Both the position numbers and the translations under genes were made by a program. The notes beneath the pieces are model-generated. The model saw only the letters and a list, made by a program, of their open reading frames with translations. It did no database searches and was not told the DNA's origin. A DNA stretch of 64,000 nt from Sphingobacterium sp. R2 (lineage in GTDB: Bacteria > Bacteroidota > Bacteroidia > Sphingobacteriales > Sphingobacteriaceae): contig NZ_CP142884.1 of the NCBI RefSeq assembly GCF_040760075.1, positions 4,278,001 through 4,342,000 on the forward strand. The letters are read 5' to 3'. Of this stretch, positions 19,274-25,945 are shown piece by piece (position 1 is the first letter of the stretch; each line of letters opens with the position of its first letter).

Positions 19274-19293
19274 TTTCTGACTTTTATCAGAAA
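19274..19293. promoter_or_regulatory. Candidate TetR operator
   Basis: TTTCTGA (19274-19280) and TCAGAAA (19287-19293) form a perfect inverted repeat with a 6-base spacer. It lies just downstream of the -7 element, across the expected start of transcription, 22 bases before the tetR ATG. Confidence 0.65.
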
Positions 19294-19298
19294 TTGTT

Positions 19299-19329
19299 CA
19301 AAAATATAAAAAGTAACATGCTTTACAAA
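19299..19329 (-). promoter_or_regulatory. Promoter of the tetR-tolC-adaptor-permease operon
   Basis: On the minus strand TTTG (19326-19329), a spacer of 19 bases and TATTTTTG (19299-19306) match the Bacteroidota consensus at both elements. The IS element begins 46 bases upstream and leaves it intact. Confidence 0.8.
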
Positions 19330-19372
19330 ATATATTTTGAAATTGTAATAATTTTGATATTGGGCTGACAAC

Positions 19373-19407
19373 AAAAAGAGGCTGTCTCAAAAAGACAGCC
19401 TCTTTTT
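19373..19407 (+). repeat. Terminator-like hairpin at the left IS end
   Basis: 15-bp perfect arms (19373-19387 and 19393-19407) around a 5-base loop, ending in a T-run. On plus it looks like an intrinsic terminator that would shield the transposase gene from outside transcription. The right end has an 11-bp arm hairpin (21116-21139) with one mismatch. Confidence 0.75.
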
Positions 19408-21145
19408 TATGTTATTTCATGATATTTAATTTGATTTAATTAATTGATTTTCATATATTTATATTTCAAAAAAAGATATATGTCATCTCAAAGACCTACT
19501 TTTAAGCCTTACTATCAGGATCAGATTATGGCAATTCCCCCAACTTTGGACGAATTGGTCTCCAAAGGACATCCGGTACGTATTGTTAACGATGTGATCA
19601 ACCGTATCAACATACAGGGTCTTTTGGATGCCTACAAGATAAAAGGCTGTTCCAGTTATCATCCGCAAATGCTGTTGAAGGTTCTGGTGTTTGGCTATGT
19701 AAGCAATGTCTACAGCAGTCGGAAACTGGAAACAGCCTGCCGGGAGAATATCAACTTCATGTGGCTGAGCGGCATGAGCTATCCCGATCACAATACCATC
19801 AACAGATTTCGTGGTGTCCGCTTAAAAGAAGCACTTCGCAGTGTATTTGAAGAAGTTGTTAAGCTCCTGGCCGAAGAAGGGTTGTTAAGCATAGAAGATG
19901 TCTACACCGATGGCACCAAGATAGAGGCTAATGCAAACAGATACACTTTCGTTTGGAAGAAAGCTATCCATACCAATAAGGAAAAGATGAAAGCTGCCTT
20001 AAAAGATATATGGGACTACGCCCAAAGTATTGCCAAGTCGGAGGACAACCTCCCGGATCCTCCCGATCTGACGACAATTGACAGCGAAAAAGTCCGGGCT
20101 ACGGTCGATAAGCTGAACAGAGTCTTATCCGACAAACCTTCGGTAAATAAAAAGATGAAGGCAAAGTTGCGTTATGTAACCAAAAACTATCCAGAGAAGA
20201 TCGTACAATATGAAGAGCAGGAAGCTACTCTGGGAGACAGAAACAGTTATAGCAAAACAGATCCCGATGCCACCTTTATGCGGATGAAAGAGGATCATAT
20301 GAAAAATGGCCAGCTCAGACCAGGATATAATATCCAGATATCCACGTCCAATCAATACATCGTCAATTACACCATACATTCCAATCCCACAGATACCAGA
20401 ACATTATCCGGTCATTTGCAACAACATGAGGACAGCTTTGGAAAAACACCGGGAACCCTTACCGCGGATGCCGGTTATGGCAGTGAAGAAAACTATGCAT
20501 TACTGGCAGCAAAAAATATTGAGAGCTATGTGAAATATGGTATGTTTGACAAAGGACAGAAAAAGAGCTGTGGGGATAAGAAACCATTTTCTGTAGATAA
20601 ATTACATTATAATCCTTCACAAGATTGCTATATCTGTCCAATGGGACAGGAAATGCATTGTATAGGTACATTTAGCCAAAAGACCTCCGCAGGCTTCCGG
20701 CAGGAAATCAAAAAGTATCAGGCAAAAAACTGCACAAACTGCCCGTTGAATGGCGCCTGTCACAAATCACAGGGAAATAGGATCATCGGGGTGAATAAGC
20801 AACTTGAGATTTACAGGAACAGGGCATACCAATTGCTCAACAGCGATGTAGGTGTAGCTAAACGAAAACAGAGGTGTTGTGACGTCGAACCTGTCTTTGC
20901 AAACATTAAACAGAACCATGGGTTCCGAAGATTTATGCTCCGGGGTAAAGAAAAAGTGTCCATAGAATGGGGATTATTGGCAATAGCACAAAATCTAAGA
21001 AAAAAAGCAGCCTAAAAAGCTACTTTTTGTTCATTTCTCCCCTCCATATGAGTCTTTTTCAAATAACCAACAAATAACACACAAATCTATCTCATAGACT
21101 TTTTAAACAAAAAAACTGTCCCAAATAAATTTGAGACAGCCTCTT
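19376..21145 (+). mobile_element. IS1182-family insertion sequence, intact
   Basis: About 1770 bp bounded by 16-bp perfect terminal inverted repeats, AAGAGGCTGTCTCAAA (19376-19391) and its complement (21130-21145), with one intact transposase gene. No target-site duplication could be recognised in the flanks. Both ends also form hairpins with subterminal sequence. It sits between the tetR promoter and a Nudix-like regulator and interrupts no visible gene. Confidence 0.9.
19480..21015 (+). CDS. IS1182-family transposase
   Basis: 511 aa from ATG 19480 (MSSQRPTFKPYYQDQ). An in-frame ATG at 19444 adds 12 residues unlike the family start. The N-terminal DUF772-like region with SSRKLETACREN and the DDE catalytic core are complete: Asp144 in VYTDGTKIEANANRY, Asp330 in LTADAGYGSEENY and Glu470 in CDVEPVFANIKQNHGFRRF. 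A Cys-rich zinc-like segment (CYICPMGQEMHC, CTNCPLNGAC) lies between. There is no frameshift or internal stop, so the enzyme may be active. Confidence 0.95.
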   Translation: MSSQRPTFKPYYQDQIMAIPPTLDELVSKGHPVRIVNDVINRINIQGLLDAYKIKGCSSYHPQMLLKVLVFGYVSNVYSSRKLETACRENINFMWLSGMSYPDHNTINRFRGVRLKEALRSVFEEVVKLLAEEGLLSIEDVYTDGTKIEANANRYTFVWKKAIHTNKEKMKAALKDIWDYAQSIAKSEDNLPDPPDLTTIDSEKVRATVDKLNRVLSDKPSVNKKMKAKLRYVTKNYPEKIVQYEEQEATLGDRNSYSKTDPDATFMRMKEDHMKNGQLRPGYNIQISTSNQYIVNYTIHSNPTDTRTLSGHLQQHEDSFGKTPGTLTADAGYGSEENYALLAAKNIESYVKYGMFDKGQKKSCGDKKPFSVDKLHYNPSQDCYICPMGQEMHCIGTFSQKTSAGFRQEIKKYQAKNCTNCPLNGACHKSQGNRIIGVNKQLEIYRNRAYQLLNSDVGVAKRKQRCCDVEPVFANIKQNHGFRRFMLRGKEKVSIEWGLLAIAQNLRKKAA

Positions 21146-21164
21146 AATATTATAAATCGTTCAA

Positions 21165-21836
21165 TCAAAACGCGACCGTATTCTGAAAATGTTTTAGGAA
21201 CTTCCTTTTGTCCAATTTATAGAGCCGTGCTGCGCGATACGCCACCCCGGTCTGTACCTCGTCGAGTTCTTTTAGGAACCCATAGTTTTGCATTTTCTTT
21301 CTAAAATTGCGCTTATCGAGTTGTTTATTCAATATTCCCTCATAGACCAGCTGTAGCTGGGTGAGGGTAAATTTTTCGGGAAGCAATTCAAAAGCGATAG
21401 GCTTATAAGCGAGTCGGCGCTGCAATCTTTCCAGACAGAGGTCCAAAATCTGCTTGTGGTCAAAGGCTAGTTCGGGTACATTACGAACAGGAAACCATTT
21501 GGCCTGTTTCATGTAATTTGTAACAGGCTTAGTTTTTAGTTTGGTATTATCCAATTGAATGAGTGCGTAATAAGCCACGGTCAAAATTCTTCCCTTTGGG
21601 TGCCTTTTTAAACCGGCAAAGGAATGGAGCTGATCCATAAAGACATCTTTTAACCCTGTATTTTCATACAAAATCCGCTTCACGGCATCTTCCATCTCTT
21701 CATCGTTGTCCACGAAAAAGCCTGGCAATGCCCACCAATCCTTAAAAGGATATTCATTTCTTTCGGCCAGAAGAACTTTTAATTCTCCTTCGTGAAAGCC
21801 TAATATGACACAGTCTACGGTAAAATTACTATACAA
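21165..21836 (-). CDS. Nudix-derived transcriptional regulator (NrtR/AraR-like)
   Basis: 223 aa. Residues 1-145 form a Nudix fold and residues 150-223 a winged helix (FTLTQLQLVYEGILNKQLDKRNFRKKM). The Nudix box has lost key acids: where Glu-Glu pairs bind metal it has Ile and Asn (KRILYENTGL), as in regulators that bind a sugar or nucleotide metabolite without hydrolysing it. The start is TTG at 21836; an in-frame stop lies a few codons upstream and no ATG precedes the conserved FTVDCVILGF. It is divergent from pfkA, with a palindrome in between, so it probably controls the glycolytic operon and itself. Confidence 0.85.
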   Translation of the reverse strand: MYSNFTVDCVILGFHEGELKVLLAERNEYPFKDWWALPGFFVDNDEEMEDAVKRILYENTGLKDVFMDQLHSFAGLKRHPKGRILTVAYYALIQLDNTKLKTKPVTNYMKQAKWFPVRNVPELAFDHKQILDLCLERLQRRLAYKPIAFELLPEKFTLTQLQLVYEGILNKQLDKRNFRKKMQNYGFLKELDEVQTGVAYRAARLYKLDKRKFLKHFQNTVAF

Positions 21837-21963
21837 AACTTCTAAATCAATTTATGTGCAATATACTGAGCTAAATTTAGCGGTTACTAATCTTCGGGTT
21901 ATCTGTAACAATTATACGCTTCCTAAACGTGATGCGCAAAAAAATATTGAAAAATTTACTCAA

Positions 21964-21998
21964 AGTGTAGAATATACACTATAAAAATCTTATATTCG
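21964..21998 (+). promoter_or_regulatory. pfkA promoter region with palindromic operator
   Basis: AGTGTA (21964-21969), five bases, TACACT (21975-21980) form a perfect inverted repeat, followed by TATATTCG (21991-21998), one base off TAnnTTTG. The repeat lies where the -33 region should be. The predicted transcript would begin within about 10 bases of the pfkA start, an almost leaderless message. Confidence 0.55.
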
Positions 21999-22012
21999 TA
22001 TCACCTAAAATA

Positions 22013-22999
22013 TTGCGTGTGATAAAAGAAATTAAAAAAATAGGCGTTTTAACATCTGGAGGTGATGCTCCTGGCATGAATGCCTGTATACGTGCTGTAG
22101 TTCGTACAGCATTACATAAAGGATTAGAAGTAACTGGTATTTACCAAGGTTATCAAGGCATGATCGATGCCAATTTTATAGAAATGGATACGCGCTCGGT
22201 CAGCAATATCATCCAACGTGGTGGTACAATATTGAAAACGGCGCGCTGCATGGAGTTCAAAACGCCGGAAGGTCGTCAAAAAGGCTACGACAATCTTAAA
22301 GCTGCCGGTATTGAAGCTTTGGTGGTGATCGGCGGTGATGGATCTTTTACAGGTGCAAACTTTTTTTCCAAAGAATTTGACATTCCTGTTGTCGGCATAC
22401 CCGGAACAATAGACAACGATTTGTATGGCTCGGATTATACCATTGGGTATGATACGGCCAATAATACTGTTATCGAAGCCATTGATAAAATCAGAGATAC
22501 GGCTGCTTCGCATGAACGTCTTTTCTTTGTGGAGGTAATGGGTAGAGACTCAGGCTGCATCGCTTTAAATGCCGGTATTGCAGGCGGAGCCGAAGCGATT
22601 TTACTTCCTGAAAAAGAAACGGCTATTGACGATCTGATCCGCCACCTGGAAGATGGGGCGATTAAGAAGAAATCATCCTCTATCGTTATTGTTGCTGAGG
22701 GCGACCAAAACGGTGGAGCATATTATGTAGCGAAAAAAGTAAAGGAAAAGTTTGATCATTACGACACGAAAGTTAGTATATTAGGGCATTTGCAGCGTGG
22801 TGGTGCTCCAACGAGTTTCGACCGCGTGCTTGCTAGTCGATTGGGTTTTGCTGCTGTCAATGAATTGTTGGCAGGGAATACACGTGTTACTGTTGGACTC
22901 CGTGGCAATGAAATCCAGACAACTCCAATTGAAGAAGCAATCAGCAATAAGGAAATCAAACTTAGCCCTGATTTATTGGAAATGGCTGAGATTTTATAA
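22013..22999 (+). CDS. pfkA: ATP-dependent 6-phosphofructokinase
   Basis: 328 aa, the normal bacterial PfkA length. The ATP site GGDAPG (17-21) and GGDGS (107-111), and the catalytic GTIDND with Asp134, are present, as are RGGTILKTAR and LGHLQRGGAPTSFDR. It phosphorylates fructose-6-phosphate to the 1,6-bisphosphate. No ATG is available: the start is TTG 22013 or GTG 22019, both leaving the conserved KKIGVLTSGGD intact. It is first in an operon with a BadF-type kinase (17-base gap) and gap, and probably controlled by the divergent Nudix-like regulator. Confidence 0.95.
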   Translation: MRVIKEIKKIGVLTSGGDAPGMNACIRAVVRTALHKGLEVTGIYQGYQGMIDANFIEMDTRSVSNIIQRGGTILKTARCMEFKTPEGRQKGYDNLKAAGIEALVVIGGDGSFTGANFFSKEFDIPVVGIPGTIDNDLYGSDYTIGYDTANNTVIEAIDKIRDTAASHERLFFVEVMGRDSGCIALNAGIAGGAEAILLPEKETAIDDLIRHLEDGAIKKKSSSIVIVAEGDQNGGAYYVAKKVKEKFDHYDTKVSILGHLQRGGAPTSFDRVLASRLGFAAVNELLAGNTRVTVGLRGNEIQTTPIEEAISNKEIKLSPDLLEMAEIL

Positions 23000-23016
23000 T
23001 CATAAATTGAACAGAC

Positions 23017-23868
23017 ATGATAGCAGTAGTATATAGTGGATCGCGATTTTCGGACTGGAGATTGGCCGATAAAGGCCGTGTAACCACTGGTTTTCGCATG
23101 AACGGGATCAATCCCTATCTTCAAGATGAGCGTTCCATACTACAGCACCTGCACAAGAACACCAATCTGATCAACAACGCCGAGAAAATAAAGCGGATTT
23201 ATTTTTTTGGTGCCGGGTCATCGTCCAAGGAGCGCAAGGATAAAATAAAGAATGTCTTGGAACGTTTTTTTGTCAACGCTCGTGTGCGCGTAGACCATGA
23301 TGTAATCGCTTCGGCGATTTCTACGTTTGGCGACGAAAAGGGCATTATTGGGATTATAGGCAGTGGATCGAATGCAGCTTATTATACAGGAAAAAAAATC
23401 ATTGATAACAACTATGGCCTAGGTTACATCCTAGCCGATGAGGGGGCGACAAATTGGAACAGCCAACAGCTGCTCAAACATTATATGACGGAGTCTCTTC
23501 CTATAGATCTTCGGGACAAGTTGGAAAGACAATTTAATGTCGATAAGAAAATGATTTTGGAGCGGGTGTATTTTGCACCTCAACCGACAAATTTTCTAAA
23601 TTCATTCACTGATTTTGTCCTCGACAACAAAGATCATTTATTCATCAATCAATTGGTTAAAAACGGGCTTCGCACGTTTATAAAAACTTACATCAAACCG
23701 CTAATGAAAGAATATCCCGACAGTGATGTAAACTTTACGGGTTCAGTAGCGTTCAATTATGAGAACATCCTCCGGGAAGTTGCCACAGAAGAATTTAATA
23801 TCAGTATTGGATCTGTAGTAAAAGAACCAATACACAATTTAATTAAATATTATATCAATAAAAATTAA
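23017..23868 (+). CDS. N-acetylglucosamine kinase-like ATPase (BadF/BadG family)
   Basis: 283 aa with the actin-like ATPase fold: a phosphate-1 segment MIAVVYSGSRFSDWRLAD at the N-terminus, IIGIIGSGSNAAYY (about 110-123) as the sugar/phosphate loop and LGYILADEGATNWNSQQLL (about 136-154). Bacteroidota relatives are annotated as GlcNAc kinases. It lies between pfkA and gap with gaps of 17 and 4 bases, so it is co-expressed with glycolysis. The substrate could be GlcNAc or another hexosamine; the sequence alone does not decide. Confidence 0.85.
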   Translation: MIAVVYSGSRFSDWRLADKGRVTTGFRMNGINPYLQDERSILQHLHKNTNLINNAEKIKRIYFFGAGSSSKERKDKIKNVLERFFVNARVRVDHDVIASAISTFGDEKGIIGIIGSGSNAAYYTGKKIIDNNYGLGYILADEGATNWNSQQLLKHYMTESLPIDLRDKLERQFNVDKKMILERVYFAPQPTNFLNSFTDFVLDNKDHLFINQLVKNGLRTFIKTYIKPLMKEYPDSDVNFTGSVAFNYENILREVATEEFNISIGSVVKEPIHNLIKYYINKN

Positions 23869-23872
23869 GAAT

Positions 23873-24871
23873 ATGAAAATTGGAATTAACGGATTTGGCC
23901 GTATTGGTCGTTTAGCATTCAGAGCAGCAATCAATCGTCCAGAAATTGAAATTGTTGGTATCAATGACTTAGTTGAACCAGACTATATGGCTTATATGTT
24001 GAAATATGATTCAACACATGGCAAATTTGACGGTTCTGTAGAAGTAAAAGACGGTAATTTGGTTGTTAACGGAAAAACTATTCGCGTTACAGCTGAGAAA
24101 GATCCAGCAAACTTGAAATGGAATGAAGTAGGTGCTGAAGTGATCATCGAATCTACAGGTTTCTTCTTGACTCAAGAGTTGGCTCAAAAACATATCGACG
24201 CAGGTGCTAAGAAAGTGGTGATGTCTGCTCCAGCAAAAGACGACACCCCTACTTTTGTCATGGGTGTTAACCATAAAGAATTGAAAGCTGATCAGAACAT
24301 CGTGTCAAACGCTTCATGTACAACAAACTGTTTAGCGCCTATCGCTAAAGTATTGAATGATAAATTTGGTATCGTTGAAGGTTTGATGACTACAGTTCAC
24401 GCCGTAACTGCAACACAAAAGACAGTGGATGGTCCTTCAGTAAAAGACTGGAGAGGTGGCCGTGGTGCATACCAAAACATCATCCCTTCATCTACAGGTG
24501 CTGCTAAAGCAGTAGGTTTGGTTCTTCCTGAATTGAAAGGTAAATTGACAGGTATGTCATTGCGTGTTCCTACAGCAGACGTTTCAGTTGTTGACTTGAC
24601 AGTACGTTTAAACAAAGGTGCTTCATACGAAGACATCAAAGCTGCAATGAAAGAAGCTTCTGAAGGTGAATTGAAAGGTATCTTGGGTTATACTGAAGAC
24701 GAAGTTGTTTCTTCAGATTTCTTAGGTGATGCACGCACATCAATCTTCGATGCTAAAGCTGGAATTTCATTAAATGACAACTTCGTTAAAGTGGTATCTT
24801 GGTACGACAACGAGTGGGGTTATTCAAACAAAATTGTTGATTTGGTCTTAGAAGTTGGTAAATTGTCGTAA
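23873..24871 (+). CDS. gap: Glyceraldehyde-3-phosphate dehydrogenase, type I
   Basis: 332 aa. The Rossmann start KIGINGFGRIGR, the catalytic Cys149 in SNASCTTNCLAP and His176 in TTVHAVTATQ are all present, and the C-terminal WYDNEWGYSNKI is canonical. It oxidises glyceraldehyde-3-phosphate to 1,3-bisphosphoglycerate with NAD. Codon choice is visibly narrower than in the neighbours (GGT, GTT, GAA, AAA dominate), as expected for a highly expressed gene. It is the last gene of the pfkA-kinase-gap operon, with a strong terminator after it. Confidence 0.97.
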   Translation: MKIGINGFGRIGRLAFRAAINRPEIEIVGINDLVEPDYMAYMLKYDSTHGKFDGSVEVKDGNLVVNGKTIRVTAEKDPANLKWNEVGAEVIIESTGFFLTQELAQKHIDAGAKKVVMSAPAKDDTPTFVMGVNHKELKADQNIVSNASCTTNCLAPIAKVLNDKFGIVEGLMTTVHAVTATQKTVDGPSVKDWRGGRGAYQNIIPSSTGAAKAVGLVLPELKGKLTGMSLRVPTADVSVVDLTVRLNKGASYEDIKAAMKEASEGELKGILGYTEDEVVSSDFLGDARTSIFDAKAGISLNDNFVKVVSWYDNEWGYSNKIVDLVLEVGKLS

Positions 24872-24895
24872 TCAACTGCGTCAACCAACTATACA

Positions 24896-24931
24896 GGGGC
24901 TATTCCATTCGGATAGCCCCTTATTTTTTTT
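24896..24931 (+). terminator. Terminator after gap
   Basis: GGGGCTAT (24896-24903) pairs with ATAGCCCC (24913-24920), with further pairing inside. It is followed by TTATTTTTTTT. Confidence 0.88.
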
Positions 24932-24983
24932 ACTTAAAAATCAGCAGGTTGGCGTTTAAACGCAAAAAAAAGCACTTTTGACT

Positions 24984-25013
24984 TTTGTAATTCAAATAAT
25001 CCGTCTATATTTG
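24984..25013 (+). promoter_or_regulatory. Promoter of the tRNA cluster
   Basis: TTTG (24984-24987), 18 bases, TATATTTG (25006-25013). Both elements match the Bacteroidota consensus; the first tRNA begins 35 bases downstream of the -7 element. Confidence 0.75.
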
Positions 25014-25047
25014 CATCATCAATAAGGCAAACAGCTTACGTTGAAAA

Positions 25048-25120
25048 GGTGCCATAGCTCAGTTGGTAGAGCAAAGGACTGAAAATCCTTGTGTCGCTGG
25101 TTCGAATCCAGCTGGCACCA
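25048..25120 (+). tRNA. tRNA-Phe (GAA)
   Basis: 73 nt. The acceptor stem GGTGCCA/TGGCACC, a D-arm with AGTTGGTA and the T-loop TTCGAATC are all paired as expected. The anticodon GAA is at 25081-25083. CCA is not encoded. Confidence 0.97.
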
Positions 25121-25173
25121 CCGAAAAGGAAGAACGCAATGTTCTGACCGATTGAAAGAATAATAATTCCAAT

Positions 25174-25246
25174 GCGAAAATAGCTCAGTTGGTAGAGCAC
25201 AACCTTGCCAAGGTTGGGGTCGCGAGTTCGAATCTCGTTTTTCGCT
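25174..25246 (+). tRNA. tRNA-Gly (GCC)
   Basis: 73 nt with acceptor stem GCGAAAA/TTTTCGC, anticodon GCC at 25207-25209 in the loop of a CCTTG-type stem, and T-loop TTCGAATC. CCA is not encoded. Confidence 0.97.
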
Positions 25247-25251
25247 CACCT

Positions 25252-25336
25252 GCCTAGGTGGTGGAACTGGTAGACACGCAGGACTTAAAATCCTGTTCCC
25301 GTTAAGGGAGTGCGGGTTCGATTCCCGCCCTAGGTA
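25252..25336 (+). tRNA. tRNA-Leu (TAA)
   Basis: 85 nt, class II with a long variable arm (GTTCCCGTTAAGGGAGT region). Acceptor stem GCCTAGG/CCTAGGT, with a G-U pair at the first position. Anticodon TAA is at 25286-25288. It is the last of the three-tRNA cluster. Confidence 0.97.
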
Positions 25337-25337
25337 C

Positions 25338-25369
25338 AAAAAAAGCTCATCATACGATGAGCTTTTTTT
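25338..25369 (+). terminator. Terminator of the tRNA cluster
   Basis: A perfect 14-bp stem (25338-25351 and 25356-25369) has a 4-base loop. The arms end in A7/T7, so it can also stop the convergent minus-strand gene at 25381. Confidence 0.92.
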
Positions 25370-25380
25370 GTTTATACCTA

Positions 25381-25641
25381 TTACGCTTGTGCGCTATCAT
25401 CACTATTACGGTCCACCGACAATAAAAAGAGTAGTTTATCGATCGCTGGCCTGTGCCATTCTTTCGGCAGATCTCCGCTGAGGTAAGCCAATTGTTCATC
25501 TAAGATGAGCTGGCAGCCATCCATTGTAATACGTGCATATTCGTTTTGGCCTTCCTCCCTACCTACTTCAAAATCAAAATACTTTTCTATTCCTTCGTCA
25601 TTAGTCACGGGGATCCCGGTAAATGTTGTTCTCTCTTCCAT
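25381..25641 (-). CDS. Small conserved-looking hypothetical protein
   Basis: 86 aa, acidic (many Glu/Asp), no signal peptide or membrane segment. I do not recognise the family. It begins at a clear ATG, MEERTTFTGIPVTNDEG, and ends at the tRNA terminator used from the other side. The composition is that of a real soluble protein, but nothing in the context indicates a role. Confidence 0.65.
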   Translation of the reverse strand: MEERTTFTGIPVTNDEGIEKYFDFEVGREEGQNEYARITMDGCQLILDEQLAYLSGDLPKEWHRPAIDKLLFLLSVDRNSDDSAQA

Positions 25642-25945
25642 GGTATTAGTTTTTAATTTTTATATACGTTATTATATCTTTGTCGATGTGGCCAGTCCGC
25701 TGACCTCTGCCTGCGTTCCCAATCGACGAGCGCAAGTTTATCGCCGCTTTAAGCAACATCGCTTTACTCATCCTCTCCGATCTGCTACAACAGCTCAAGC
25801 TTTTTTACGTATAGAACAAGCGCATGCCCATACAGTTTGATGGTTTTATGGAAAAATGTATTAAAAATCCATCCCGCAATCGCCGATTATTTTTTAATTT
25901 TGTACATCTTCCAGCAGTAATCTAATTTAGTCAGGAACAACCACT
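25642..25945. other. Intergenic stretch between divergent genes
   Basis: 304 bases. TAATTTTG at 25895-25902 on plus is a plausible -7 element for the GAF gene that starts at 25946, without a clear TTTG partner. The middle (25690-25830) is GC-richer but holds no gene or RNA I can recognise. Confidence 0.45.

Noticed and set aside
25019..25339. 106-codon open frame on minus over the tRNA cluster
   Set aside because: It is the complement of three complete tRNA genes; such frames are a common annotation artefact.
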